Shown piece after piece: positions 1 to 6,958 of a stretch of 8,154 nucleotides of DNA (position 1 is its first letter; every line of letters begins with the position of its first letter). The notes below the pieces were generated by a model. That model saw nothing but the letters and a program-made list of their open reading frames with translations, made no database searches and was not told where the DNA came from. The DNA is taken from contig NYUU01000009.1 of NCBI GenBank assembly GCA_002684175.1, positions 11,990 to 20,143 of the forward strand, given 5' to 3'. This stretch comes from Synechococcus sp. CPC35. GTDB taxonomy: Bacteria; Cyanobacteriota; Cyanobacteriia; PCC-6307; Cyanobiaceae. Both the position numbers and the translations under genes were made by a program.

Positions 1-2970
1 CTTCCAAGCCGCGCAGTGAAACCGCGCAAAAGCCGCAGCAAGCCAGCGGAAGCGGAGCAGGACGAGCCGGTCTGGACAGGCCTGCCGATGCAGGCCGGAG
101 AACCAATCCCGAAGCTGACTGAATGGTGGCCCTGGCAGGTGCAGGGTCTGGCGGTGGAGCCCTCCGCCGCCACGGAATGGCTGTCCCGCCTTCCCCTGTC
201 CGGTTCTCATCCGGATCTTGCCGATGAGCTGCGCTGGTGGAGTCACCTGCAGCGCTGGGCTTTGAGCCTTGTGGCTAGAGGGCGATGGATTCCACAGATG
301 GAGCTGAGCAGAGGAGAGGGCTATCCCCATCGCGCCCGCTGGGTGCCGCTGTTGAACCGAGAGGAGGATCGTCGTCGGCTGGAGGAACTGGCCTCCAGCC
401 TGCCTCTGGTGGCCACCTGCGCCCTGCCCTGGCGCGAACCCCTGGGGCGACGCAGCAACCGCACCACACGACTGAGGCCTGAGGCGATGCGCGCTGCCAA
501 CCCGGTGGCCTGCTGCAGGCCCCGCAGCGGTCGCCTGCGGGTGGCGACCCTGCTCGAAGACCTGGTGGACGCGCAGCTTCGCAAGGACTTCCTGCCATCC
601 GCAGACGGATTGGATCCCCTGCTGACGCTCTGGCAGGAGGCTCTCGCCTCGGAAACCGGTGTGGTGGATGTGGGAGACGAGGACGCCGAGCGTCTCGCCG
701 CCGCCAGCCATCACTGGCGTGAAGGGATCGCCGGAGGATTCGCCGCGGCCCGCACCTGCCTCGAACTCAGTACTCCAGAAGACGGAGAAGACCTGTGGGA
801 GCTGCGCTTCGGTCTGCAGGCGGAGGCGGATCCCAGCCTCAAACTGCCTGCGTCCGCAGCCTGGGCCACAGGAGTCAACGCGCTCCAGCTAGGGGAGATC
901 ACGGTGGAGCAGCCAGGCGAGGTGCTGCTTGAAGGTCTGGGGCGGGCCCTGACGGTGTTCCCGGCGATCGAGCGAGGGCTTGAGAGCGCCACACCGGAGG
1001 CCATGCAGCTCACCCCTGCAGAAGCCTTTGTGCTCGTGCGCACGGCGACACGACAGCTGCGGGATGCCGGGGTGGGCGTTGAATTGCCCCAGAGCCTCTC
1101 CGGCGGACTGGCCAGCCGTCTGGGCCTGTCCATCAAGGCTGAGCTGCCGGACCGCTCCAGGGGCTTCACCCTCGGGGAGAACCTGGACTGGAGCTGGGAT
1201 CTGATGATCGGTGGGGTGACACTCACCCTGCGGGAGCTGGAACGGCTCAGTGGCAAACGCAGCCCTCTGGTGCGTCACAAGGGTGCCTGGATCGAGCTGC
1301 GCCCCAACGACCTCAAGAACGCAGAGCGGTTCTGCAGTGCCAGCCCTGAACTCAGCCTGGATGATGCCTTGCGGCTCACCGCCACCGAAGGCGAACTGCT
1401 GATGCGGCTGCCGGTGCATCAGTTCGATGCGGGGCCCCGTCTGCAGGGTGTGCTGGAGCAATACCACCAGCAGAAGGCTCCGGACCCGCTGCCGGCGCCG
1501 GAAGGCTTCTGCGGCCAGCTGCGCCCTTATCAGGAACGGGGCCTTGGCTGGCTGGCCTTCCTGCATCGCTTCGACCAGGGGGCGTGCCTGGCGGATGACA
1601 TGGGTCTGGGCAAAACGATTCAGCTGCTGGCTTTTCTGCAGCACCTCAAAGCGGAACAGGAGCTCAAACGACCGGTGCTGCTGGTGGCGCCAACCTCGGT
1701 GCTCACCAACTGGGGGCGTGAAGCGGAGGCCTTCACCCCGGAGCTGAAGGTGATCGAGCACTACGGCCCTCGCCGTCCCTCAACGGCGGCCGCTCTGAAG
1801 AAATCACTCAAGGATGTGGACATGGTGCTCACCAGTTACGGCCTGCTGCAACGGGACAGTGAACTGCTGGAGACCCAGGACTGGCAGGGCGTGGTGATCG
1901 ATGAAGCTCAGGCCATCAAGAATCCAAGCGCCAAGCAGAGCCAGGCGGCCAGGGACCTGGCCCGACCCTGGCGCAGCAAGACCAGTCGCTTCCGCATCGC
2001 TCTCACCGGCACACCTGTGGAAAACCGCGTCAGCGAGCTCTGGGCATTGATGGATTTCCTCAACCCGAGAGTGCTTGGGGAGGAAGACTTCTTCCGCCAG
2101 CGCTATCGCATGCCGATCGAGCGCTACGGCGATATGTCTTCCCTGAGAGATCTCAAGGCCCGTGTTGGGCCCTTCATCCTCCGCCGGCTCAAAACCGACA
2201 AGGCGATCATCTCCGACCTGCCGGAGAAGGTGGAACTGAGCGAATGGGTCGGCCTGAGCAAGGAACAGAAATCCCTCTACGACAAAACCGTTGAGGACAC
2301 CCTTGATGCGATCGCACGCGCACCCCGGGGCCAGCGTCACGGTCAGGTGCTCGCGCTGCTCACCAGGCTGAAGCAGATCTGCAACCACCCCGCTCTGGCC
2401 CAGAGCGAAGGAGCCGTGGATGAGGGGTTCCTTGGCCGCTCCGCCAAGCTGCAGCGGCTGGAACAGATTCTCGAGGAGGTGATCGAAGCCGGCGACCGCG
2501 CCCTGCTGTTCACCCAGTTCGCGGAATGGGGGCATCTGCTCCAGACCTGGATGCAACAACGCTGGAAGGCGCAGGTGCCGTTCCTGCATGGCGGCACCCG
2601 CAAGAGTGAACGACAGGCCATGGTGGATCGTTTCCAGGAGGACCCCCGCGGACCACAGCTGTTCCTCTTGTCACTCAAGGCCGGCGGCGTCGGCCTGAAC
2701 CTCACCCGCGCCAGCCACGTGTTCCACATCGACCGATGGTGGAACCCGGCTGTGGAGAACCAGGCCACCGACCGGGCTTATCGGATCGGACAGACCAATC
2801 GGGTGATGGTGCACAAATTCATCACCAGTGGATCGGTTGAAGAAAAGATCGACCGAATGATCCGTGAGAAGTCGCGCCTGGCGGAGGATGTGATCGGTTC
2901 CGGGGAAGACTGGCTCGGCAGCCTCGGCGGTGACCAGCTCCGCAAACTCGTGGCCCTTGAGGACACCTGA
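1..2970 (+). CDS. SNF2-family DNA-dependent ATPase/helicase (5' end outside window)
   Basis: This is a SNF2-type superfamily 2 ATPase that would translocate on double-stranded nucleic acid and remodel bound protein. Residues are numbered from the GTG at 16. About 480 residues come first, fitting the DUF3670-type region of bacterial SNF2 proteins. The motor follows: Walker A DDMGLGKT (527-534), DEAQ box (629-632), motif III LTGTP (663-667), motif V around LKAGGVGLN (887-895), and motif VI DRAYRIGQ (919-926) with both arginines. All key ATPase motifs are intact. The frame is open to base 1 with no stop, and the GTG at 16 has no ribosome binding site, so it is probably an internal valine and the true start lies upstream. 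From memory, picocyanobacterial homologues carry roughly 80 more N-terminal residues. The stop is 2 bases before the SWIM gene, so the two are probably cotranscribed. The family call is firm; the cellular role is unknown. Confidence 0.95.
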   Translation, partial: LPSRAVKPRKSRSKPAEAEQDEPVWTGLPMQAGEPIPKLTEWWPWQVQGLAVEPSAATEWLSRLPLSGSHPDLADELRWWSHLQRWALSLVARGRWIPQMELSRGEGYPHRARWVPLLNREEDRRRLEELASSLPLVATCALPWREPLGRRSNRTTRLRPEAMRAANPVACCRPRSGRLRVATLLEDLVDAQLRKDFLPSADGLDPLLTLWQEALASETGVVDVGDEDAERLAAASHHWREGIAGGFAAARTCLELSTPEDGEDLWELRFGLQAEADPSLKLPASAAWATGVNALQLGEITVEQPGEVLLEGLGRALTVFPAIERGLESATPEAMQLTPAEAFVLVRTATRQLRDAGVGVELPQSLSGGLASRLGLSIKAELPDRSRGFTLGENLDWSWDLMIGGVTLTLRELERLSGKRSPLVRHKGAWIELRPNDLKNAERFCSASPELSLDDALRLTATEGELLMRLPVHQFDAGPRLQGVLEQYHQQKAPDPLPAPEGFCGQLRPYQERGLGWLAFLHRFDQGACLADDMGLGKTIQLLAFLQHLKAEQELKRPVLLVAPTSVLTNWGREAEAFTPELKVIEHYGPRRPSTAAALKKSLKDVDMVLTSYGLLQRDSELLETQDWQGVVIDEAQAIKNPSAKQSQAARDLARPWRSKTSRFRIALTGTPVENRVSELWALMDFLNPRVLGEEDFFRQRYRMPIERYGDMSSLRDLKARVGPFILRRLKTDKAIISDLPEKVELSEWVGLSKEQKSLYDKTVEDTLDAIARAPRGQRHGQVLALLTRLKQICNHPALAQSEGAVDEGFLGRSAKLQRLEQILEEVIEAGDRALLFTQFAEWGHLLQTWMQQRWKAQVPFLHGGTRKSERQAMVDRFQEDPRGPQLFLLSLKAGGVGLNLTRASHVFHIDRWWNPAVENQATDRAYRIGQTNRVMVHKFITSGSVEEKIDRMIREKSRLAEDVIGSGEDWLGSLGGDQLRKLVALEDT
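2959..2962 (+). promoter_or_regulatory. Ribosome binding site of the SWIM gene
   Basis: A GAGG sequence lies 10 bases before the ATG at 2973, inside the last codons of the SNF2 gene. It supports this start codon and separate initiation of the SWIM gene on a shared transcript. Confidence 0.5.
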
Positions 2971-2972
2971 CG

Positions 2973-3869
2973 ATGACAACAAGCAACGGCAGCCCGAACG
3001 CAAACACGACCGCCATCGGCGATGAAGGCCTCGGGCAACAGCCCTGGTGGGTGGAGCAGTGGATGGAGCTGATCAACGGCTACCGCTTCAAGAAGAGGTT
3101 GGAGCGGGCCTGGGGCTACGCCCGCGAGGGCAACGTGACCTCAATCCGCTTTGAAGGACGCCGTGTGCACGCCCGCGTTCAGGGCACAGGCGAGGACCCT
3201 TACAAGGTGAAGCTCTGGCTGGATGTGCTGAATGACGAGGACTGGGGCTACGTGCTGGAAGCACTGGCACAGAAAGCCCGGTGGTCCGCTCAGCTGCTGG
3301 CCGGCATCATGCCTTCGGATATCGAAAGAGCTTTTGCCGCCAGCGGGAAACGTCTGTTCCCGTTCAAGTTGCAGGAAGTGCGCAGCGAATGCAACTGTCC
3401 GGACAAGGCCAATCCCTGCAAGCACATCAGTGCGGTTTATTTCCTGATGGGGGATCGGTTCAGCGAGGATCCGTTTGTGCTGTTCCAGCTGCGGGGCCGC
3501 AACAGAACCAAGCTGCTGGAAGACCTGGCGGAGTACCGGCGCAAAGCCCTGGCTGAACTGGCTGAGAAGGCTCAGGCGTCAGGCGATGAGACGAGCACCA
3601 GTGATGAGGCCGTCGCCCCGCTGCCGCCCCATCCGGCCGTGCTGGATCCGGCCCTGTGGTGGCGCTACAACCGCAGCCTCGATGGCGATCTGGTGGTGAT
3701 CACGTCCGCCCTGGAAGGAGATACGGGCCTCGACGCAGCAGGAGAACTGCCCCTGGCCGAGGACCCACGGTTCCCCGAGGCAAGCAACACCTTCCTGGAC
3801 AATCTCAAAGCCCACGGCCAGGCCAGTGCCCAACAGGCCATGCTGCAGGCGATGGCAGCCGGCAGCTGA
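2973..3869 (+). CDS. SWIM zinc-finger protein paired with SNF2 ATPase
   Basis: This 298-residue protein carries a SWIM-type zinc-binding motif of the form CxC-x6-CxH: C140, C142, C149 and H151 (CNCPDKANPCKH). SWIM domains are thought to bind DNA or proteins and recur next to bacterial SNF2 ATPases. The N-terminal part (about residues 24-130) is rich in Trp and basic residues and matches the usual lead-in of this family. A conserved-looking segment with RGRNRTKLLE follows the zinc motif. An Ala/Glu-rich linker (about 185-210) leads to a C-terminal part with no motif I recognise. The start is the ATG 2 bases after the SNF2 stop, with GAGG upstream. The spacing implies translational coupling and a joint function, with the SWIM protein as probable targeting or accessory subunit. 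The target is unknown. No signal peptide or membrane segment is seen, so it is likely cytoplasmic. Confidence 0.9.
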   Translation: MTTSNGSPNANTTAIGDEGLGQQPWWVEQWMELINGYRFKKRLERAWGYAREGNVTSIRFEGRRVHARVQGTGEDPYKVKLWLDVLNDEDWGYVLEALAQKARWSAQLLAGIMPSDIERAFAASGKRLFPFKLQEVRSECNCPDKANPCKHISAVYFLMGDRFSEDPFVLFQLRGRNRTKLLEDLAEYRRKALAELAEKAQASGDETSTSDEAVAPLPPHPAVLDPALWWRYNRSLDGDLVVITSALEGDTGLDAAGELPLAEDPRFPEASNTFLDNLKAHGQASAQQAMLQAMAAGS

Positions 3870-3877
3870 GCCTGTCC

Positions 3878-4363
3878 ATGCCGAGTGAAAATCCTTCCCC
3901 ATGGCTGGGGAATCAGACGTTAGTGCTCGCGGAGCTTCTGCTTGCGTCTCACCTGGAGGCATTCAGCCAGCCGCTGGTGGCGGAAACACCTGGAGAACAG
4001 TCGAGACTCTGTCGCTGCCAGAAACTGTTCAGATGCGGCTTTCCCGTGCTGGCCCACGGCACAGGCGACGACCCCCGACTCACCTATGCGAACGCCGCCG
4101 CTCTGCAGCTCTGGGAAACCAACTGGGAGGCCCTGATTGGCCTGCCATCAAGGAGCACCGCACCGGAAGAGGAACAGAGGGAACGCCGGAGCGCACTGGG
4201 ACAAGCCAAACGCCTGGAGGCAATGACCGGATATTGCGGCATCCGCGTCAGCAGGACCGGACGTCGGTTCATGATCCGAAATGCCCGGATCTGGACGCTT
4301 CAGGACGGAGAGCGTCAGATCTGCGGCCAGGCCGCCAGCTTCAGCGATTGGCATTGGATCTGA
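3878..4363 (+). CDS. MEKHLA (PAS-like) domain protein
   Basis: This 161-residue protein is mostly a MEKHLA domain, a PAS-related sensory fold first defined at the C terminus of plant HD-ZIP III proteins and also found as single-domain cyanobacterial and bacterial proteins. Family landmarks in order are LAHGTGDDPRLTYANAAAL (58-76), W83 with GLPS (88-91), the ERR segment (102-104), GYCGIRVSRTGRRF (118-131), and GQAASF (150-155) followed by tryptophans. The frame is open further upstream, but only by overlapping the SWIM gene. I chose the ATG at 3878 because it lies 8 bases past the SWIM stop and the family-like sequence begins right after it. There is no strong ribosome binding site, so it may be read by coupling. 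Ligand and partner are unknown; no output domain is attached. Its position suggests it is the third gene of the SNF2-SWIM operon. Confidence 0.85.
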   Translation: MPSENPSPWLGNQTLVLAELLLASHLEAFSQPLVAETPGEQSRLCRCQKLFRCGFPVLAHGTGDDPRLTYANAAALQLWETNWEALIGLPSRSTAPEEEQRERRSALGQAKRLEAMTGYCGIRVSRTGRRFMIRNARIWTLQDGERQICGQAASFSDWHWI

Positions 4364-4368
4364 ACAGA

Positions 4369-4404
4369 TTCGGTTGATACGAAAAAACAGTTGAATCAAC
4401 CGAA
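4369..4404. repeat. Inverted repeat 1: 10-bp perfect stem, 16-base loop
   Basis: TTCGGTTGAT (4369-4378) and ATCAACCGAA (4395-4404) are exact reverse complements. The repeat begins 5 bases after the MEKHLA stop. It could be a weak terminator for the upstream operon, but no T-run follows and the loop is long, so a protein-binding site or an RNA structure in the hsp20 leader is also possible. Confidence 0.6.
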
Positions 4405-4420
4405 CTCTGGGGTACAGACC

Positions 4421-4454
4421 GAATCAAAACGGGCGGTTCTCATCCTTTTGATTC
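4421..4454. repeat. Inverted repeat 2: 9-bp perfect stem, 16-base loop
   Basis: GAATCAAAA (4421-4429) and TTTTGATTC (4446-4454) are exact reverse complements, with the same 16-base loop length as inverted repeat 1. The left arm shares GAATCAA with the right side of repeat 1 (4393-4399). The stem is AT-rich and would be modest in strength. Function is unknown. Confidence 0.55.
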
Positions 4455-4529
4455 TCATCTAAACAACGCAGATTGACGTGGCGGGCAACAAACACAGCCC
4501 ACATTTGTTCACTCTTCGGACCAACAATC

Positions 4530-4925
4530 ATGCTCACACTTCGCCAATCCCCCTTCGACCTGTTCGATCGTCTCGAGCAGCAAATGGCCACCGCCGAGCG
4601 GGTGCCCAATGCCGAAATCCACGAAACCGAATCCAGCTACATCGTGCGGCTGGAACTGCCAGGGGTCGATCGAGACTCCATTGATGTCAAAGCCACCGAT
4701 CGCAACCTGGTGATCTCGGCCGAACGACCAGCCTCCACGCCCGAGACCGAGAACGACACTCCTTTGCTGAGCGAATTCCGCAGCGGCACCTGGAGCCGCA
4801 GCTTCCGCTTCCCCCACAGTCTGAACCGCGAGCAGCTCAAGGCCAGCTACCGCGATGGAATCCTGGAGATCAGCGCCGGCAAAGCCGTAGAACACACCAG
4901 CGTTTCAGTGAAGATCGAAGGCTGA
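4530..4925 (+). CDS. Small heat-shock protein, Hsp20/alpha-crystallin family
   Basis: This 131-residue protein is a small heat-shock protein, an ATP-independent chaperone that holds unfolding proteins in oligomers. A short N-terminal arm beginning MLTLRQSPFDLFDRLEQQM precedes the alpha-crystallin domain (about 27-122). Visible landmarks are the LELPGVDRDSI segment (41-51), the aromatic/basic strand SGTWSRSFRFP, and the hallmark A-x-x-x-x-GIL sequence with G110, I111 and L112. The C-terminal tail ends in VSVKIEG, where V-x-V or V-x-I could act as the I-x-I assembly motif. I chose the ATG at 4530; an in-frame TTG at 4473 would add 19 residues unlike the family. Length is normal for bacterial Hsp20. 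No Shine-Dalgarno or CIRCE site is visible, so control may come from the repeats upstream or from a sigma factor. A terminator follows closely. Confidence 0.95.
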   Translation: MLTLRQSPFDLFDRLEQQMATAERVPNAEIHETESSYIVRLELPGVDRDSIDVKATDRNLVISAERPASTPETENDTPLLSEFRSGTWSRSFRFPHSLNREQLKASYRDGILEISAGKAVEHTSVSVKIEG

Positions 4926-4959
4926 ACAATCGCCAAGCAACTCAGAAGAACGGAAGCCC

Positions 4960-4990
4960 TAACCCCCGCCATCACCAGCGGGGGTTATTT
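4960..4990 (+). terminator. Rho-independent terminator after hsp20
   Basis: A perfect 10-bp stem, TAACCCCCGC (4960-4969) with GCGGGGGTTA (4978-4987), has an 8-base loop and is followed by TTTAT. It sits 35 bases after the hsp20 stop and is GC-rich at its core. It faces the convergent minus-strand gene ending at 5010. In that direction the trailing sequence has no good T-run, so it should act mainly for hsp20. Confidence 0.85.
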
Positions 4991-5009
4991 ATGACAAGAG
5001 TGAACCTCT

Positions 5010-5525
5010 TCAGCCGCCTGCCATCTCTTCAAATGCCGAAACTGAGATATCGCGAGGACCCATGAGATCGCTCTCCCTGATCCAGCTCTTCATGATCTTG
5101 GTGGATACGGAATCAAGGCCACGTTCCAGATCTGCTTCAGAGGGATCAATCGTGACGTAATACTTAAAGGACGAAAAAGACTCCCCATTCTTAGAACGCA
5201 TCGTCGCATCACCTTTGAATGAAATGTAGCCAAAGCCATTTTCAAATTCATAGCCAGCGGGCACACGTCCACGGCCAATCACGCGATCCTTGCGAGAAAT
5301 CTCCGCATTCCCATCCGAGTCTTCCCTAACTACAATTTTGCGTTTTTTAGTATTAATGGTAAAGAAACCGGAGAGTTCATTGTCATCGCTTTTGCTCACA
5401 TTGGGATCAACATTCCAGTAATAATTTTTCTGAGCCCTTCTTTTGCTCGTTGTCTCGATAAACAATGATTGCTGCTCGCCAAACGCGAAACCTTTAGAGG
5501 AACTTGAGGACTCGGAAAGCTTCAT
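5010..5525 (-). CDS. Unrecognised AT-rich 171-residue protein
   Basis: I do not recognise this protein family. The 171-residue product starts with a serine run (residues 4-10), then a stretch rich in Lys, Arg, Tyr and Phe whose alternating pattern suggests beta strands (about 50-126), and ends in a possible helix (128-150). There is no signal peptide or membrane segment. DSDGNAE at 69-75 loosely resembles acidic calcium loops, but it fits neither the EF-hand nor the hemolysin repeat pattern. Base composition differs from the neighbours: two sampled 60-base blocks (5161-5220 and 5341-5400) are about 42% and 37% GC, against about 62% in a SNF2 block. The start is the ATG at 5525-5523, without a Shine-Dalgarno sequence. 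It lies 57 bases downstream of the transporter gene on the same strand and converges on hsp20. It is probably a real gene because the frame is long for this composition and codons look coherent. Horizontal origin is inferred. Confidence 0.7.
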   Translation of the reverse strand: MKLSESSSSSKGFAFGEQQSLFIETTSKRRAQKNYYWNVDPNVSKSDDNELSGFFTINTKKRKIVVREDSDGNAEISRKDRVIGRGRVPAGYEFENGFGYISFKGDATMRSKNGESFSSFKYYVTIDPSEADLERGLDSVSTKIMKSWIRESDLMGPRDISVSAFEEMAGG

Positions 5526-5582
5526 TTTGTTTTTGAAGACATTTTACGATTACTTTAACATCTAAAAACAAACAAGATCAAA
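5526..5582 (-). promoter_or_regulatory. AT-rich gap upstream of the orphan gene
   Basis: This 57-base gap lies between the transporter stop and the orphan start. It is very AT-rich, containing TTGTTTGTTTTTAG and TTAAAGTAAT on the minus strand. These could be promoter elements for the orphan gene, but no hexamer pair matches well. No terminator hairpin for the transporter gene was found here. Confidence 0.25.
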
Positions 5583-6878
5583 TCATCCCCCCAAGCCAAG
5601 AAAAGCATTGGCGATGAATAACAAGCTGAAACAACAGAAAAAAGCCAGCCCAAACCAGCAAAGTGCACGCATCAGCGGCCCGTAACGGTGTTCCAGCGGC
5701 ACCAGGCTGCTGTTAATCGTGTCCATCGCCATCCAGGCGAACAGTGGGGCCGTGAGGAAACTACCGGTCATGGCCGCAAAGACGAAATCCTTGACGCCGA
5801 TGCCGCCGAGGTAGGCCACCACCAGGGCCAGCACCGCCACCAACAGATGCACCACCACCCAGATCTGAAAGCGTCGCCGCTGGGGGCCAGGGGCCGCATC
5901 ACCACTGTCGTGACCGCCCAGGAGCCCCTGGATCGCCGCGATGCTGCGGGGATAGGCATCCAGACAGGTGAGGGTGGTGCTGAACATGGCGGAAAACGCC
6001 GCCGGGATGATCACCCAGGCCGCCCAGCCGCCCATGGCCGCGGTGTAGAGCTTGATTAATTTCTGGGCGAAGGACACACCACTGCCGGCCAGCATCCCGT
6101 CGCCGCTGCCGTACATCGTGTAGGCGCCAAGGATCACGAAAAACATCGCCGTCACCACGGTGACGCCGTAGCCGAGGTTGAAATCAAATTCCGCTTCCTC
6201 ACGGCTCGCCGTGTGATCCGTGTCCCGAGCGCGGGAGAACATCCACAGCGACGGCCACACGCACATCTCCACCGGCCCGGGCATCCAGCCCATCAGCGGA
6301 ATCAGGAAGGCCAGGTTCGCCAATGTCCAGGGGCTTGGATCCGTGGCCACCCAGCTGGCAGCCACATCACCCACAGGGCCGCGAATCAGCAGTGAAGCCG
6401 CTCCGATCCCTGTGAGCAGGGTCAGAAGAACCACCAGAAGCTTGGAGAGCCGGTCCAGGGCCCGGTAGTGGCCCAGCAACAGCACCAAGCCACTGACAAC
6501 AAGCACAGCTATGGAGAGGCCATAGGGATCCCACCCACCCAGTCCGGGAATGTTGGTGAGCAGAAGGCCAGCAACAAAACTCACCGCTGCGATGGTGAAC
6601 GTTCCGGTCACCAGGCTCACCAGCAGATAAAGCGGCAGATAGACAGGATTGCGGCGTTGAAAGCCCTCAAGCAGCGACAGGCCTGTAACGGCCGTGAATC
6701 GGGTCCCCACCCGCAGAAACGGGTACTTGATCAGATTGATCAGCAGGATCAGAACCACCAGCGCGAAACCGAAACGGGCTCCTGCAGTGGTGGAGGACAT
6801 CAGATGTGATCCACCGATACAGGCACCGGCCAGGAGGATGCCCGGCCCGATGCTCTGTCGCAGGGTTGACGACGCCAT
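5583..6878 (-). CDS. Divergent Nramp-like metal transporter
   Basis: This 431-residue membrane protein belongs to the Nramp superfamily, which normally imports Mn2+ or Fe2+ with protons. About 11 hydrophobic helices are visible (near 11-30, 35-53, 80-107, 121-136, 146-165, 186-208, 236-256, 280-302, 338-358, 362-384, 403-428). Helix 1 keeps the family frame from GPG (11-13) to AGARFG (32-37) at the normal spacing, but the metal-binding DPGN motif is replaced by GGSH (22-25). In helix 6 the usual MPH becomes MPG (199-201), so the metal-binding methionine seems kept while the histidine is lost. The substrate may therefore differ from canonical Nramp proteins. The start is the ATG at 6878-6876, directly before the family-like sequence; no clear ribosome binding site is seen. 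It diverges from the flavodiiron gene across 80 bases. Superfamily membership is likely; substrate is unknown. Confidence 0.85.
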   Translation of the reverse strand: MASSTLRQSIGPGILLAGACIGGSHLMSSTTAGARFGFALVVLILLINLIKYPFLRVGTRFTAVTGLSLLEGFQRRNPVYLPLYLLVSLVTGTFTIAAVSFVAGLLLTNIPGLGGWDPYGLSIAVLVVSGLVLLLGHYRALDRLSKLLVVLLTLLTGIGAASLLIRGPVGDVAASWVATDPSPWTLANLAFLIPLMGWMPGPVEMCVWPSLWMFSRARDTDHTASREEAEFDFNLGYGVTVVTAMFFVILGAYTMYGSGDGMLAGSGVSFAQKLIKLYTAAMGGWAAWVIIPAAFSAMFSTTLTCLDAYPRSIAAIQGLLGGHDSGDAAPGPQRRRFQIWVVVHLLVAVLALVVAYLGGIGVKDFVFAAMTGSFLTAPLFAWMAMDTINSSLVPLEHRYGPLMRALCWFGLAFFCCFSLLFIANAFLGLGG

Positions 6879-6958
6879 GGCGAAAAAGGGGCTACGGCCA
6901 TCCTGCGCCTCGGCCCCCTGACACTCTTCCTAGAGTCAACTTCCTTCAGGTTGGAACC
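6879..6958. promoter_or_regulatory. Divergent promoter region, transporter / flavodiiron gene
   Basis: Both flanking genes start outward from this 80-base gap, so it should hold two promoters. I see CTGACA (6918-6923) and TAGAGT (6931-6936), but their 7-base spacing does not make a standard sigma-70 promoter. A small 5-bp inverted repeat ACTCT/AGAGT (6923-6927, 6932-6936) could be an operator. AGG and GGA near 6948-6955 are weak ribosome-binding candidates for the flavodiiron gene. Confidence 0.4.

Larger units (their letters stand above)
4364..4529 (+). promoter_or_regulatory. Intergenic region ahead of hsp20 with paired inverted repeats
   Basis: This 166-base gap holds no gene. It must contain the end of the upstream operon and probably the hsp20 promoter and 5' untranslated region. 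I see no CIRCE element (TTAGCACTC-N9-GAGTGCTAA) and no convincing -35/-10 pair. TTGACG at 4473-4478 is the best -35-like hexamer, without a good -10 partner. No Shine-Dalgarno sequence precedes the ATG at 4530. The notable content is two perfect inverted repeats, listed separately, plus a direct repeat of TTCTCATC at 4437-4444 and 4452-4459. A regulatory role is inferred from position only. Confidence 0.4.

Noticed and set aside
16..18. GTG at 16 as the true start of the SNF2 gene.
   Set aside because: The frame is open to base 1, no ribosome binding site precedes it, and homologues as I recall them extend further at the N terminus.
2308..2315. A single GCGATCGC (HIP1) octamer, common in many cyanobacteria.
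   Set aside because: One copy in about 8 kb of GC-rich DNA is close to chance and cannot support a lineage claim.
889..2589. Two long minus-strand open frames (889-1761, 1804-2589) inside the SNF2 gene.
   Set aside because: They lie opposite a gene with intact motifs, have Gln/Pro/Arg-rich products typical of antisense frames in GC-rich DNA, and show no known domain.
4487..4509. A 6-bp inverted repeat AACAAA/TTTGTT just before hsp20.
   Set aside because: It is short and all A/T except one pair, so expected by chance; it does not cover the start codon.
4473..4529. A 19-residue N-terminal extension of Hsp20 from the TTG at 4473.
   Set aside because: The extra residues do not look like the family, and the ATG at 4530 begins a typical Hsp20 N-terminal arm.
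5523..5542. A six-codon minus-strand frame (MSSKTK) whose stop overlaps the orphan gene's ATG as ATGA.
   Set aside because: It is too short to support, has no ribosome binding site, and is likely chance in AT-rich DNA.
5688..6809. Plus-strand open frames opposite the Nramp-like transporter.
   Set aside because: They are Gln/His/Arg-rich antisense shadows of a clear 11-helix membrane protein.
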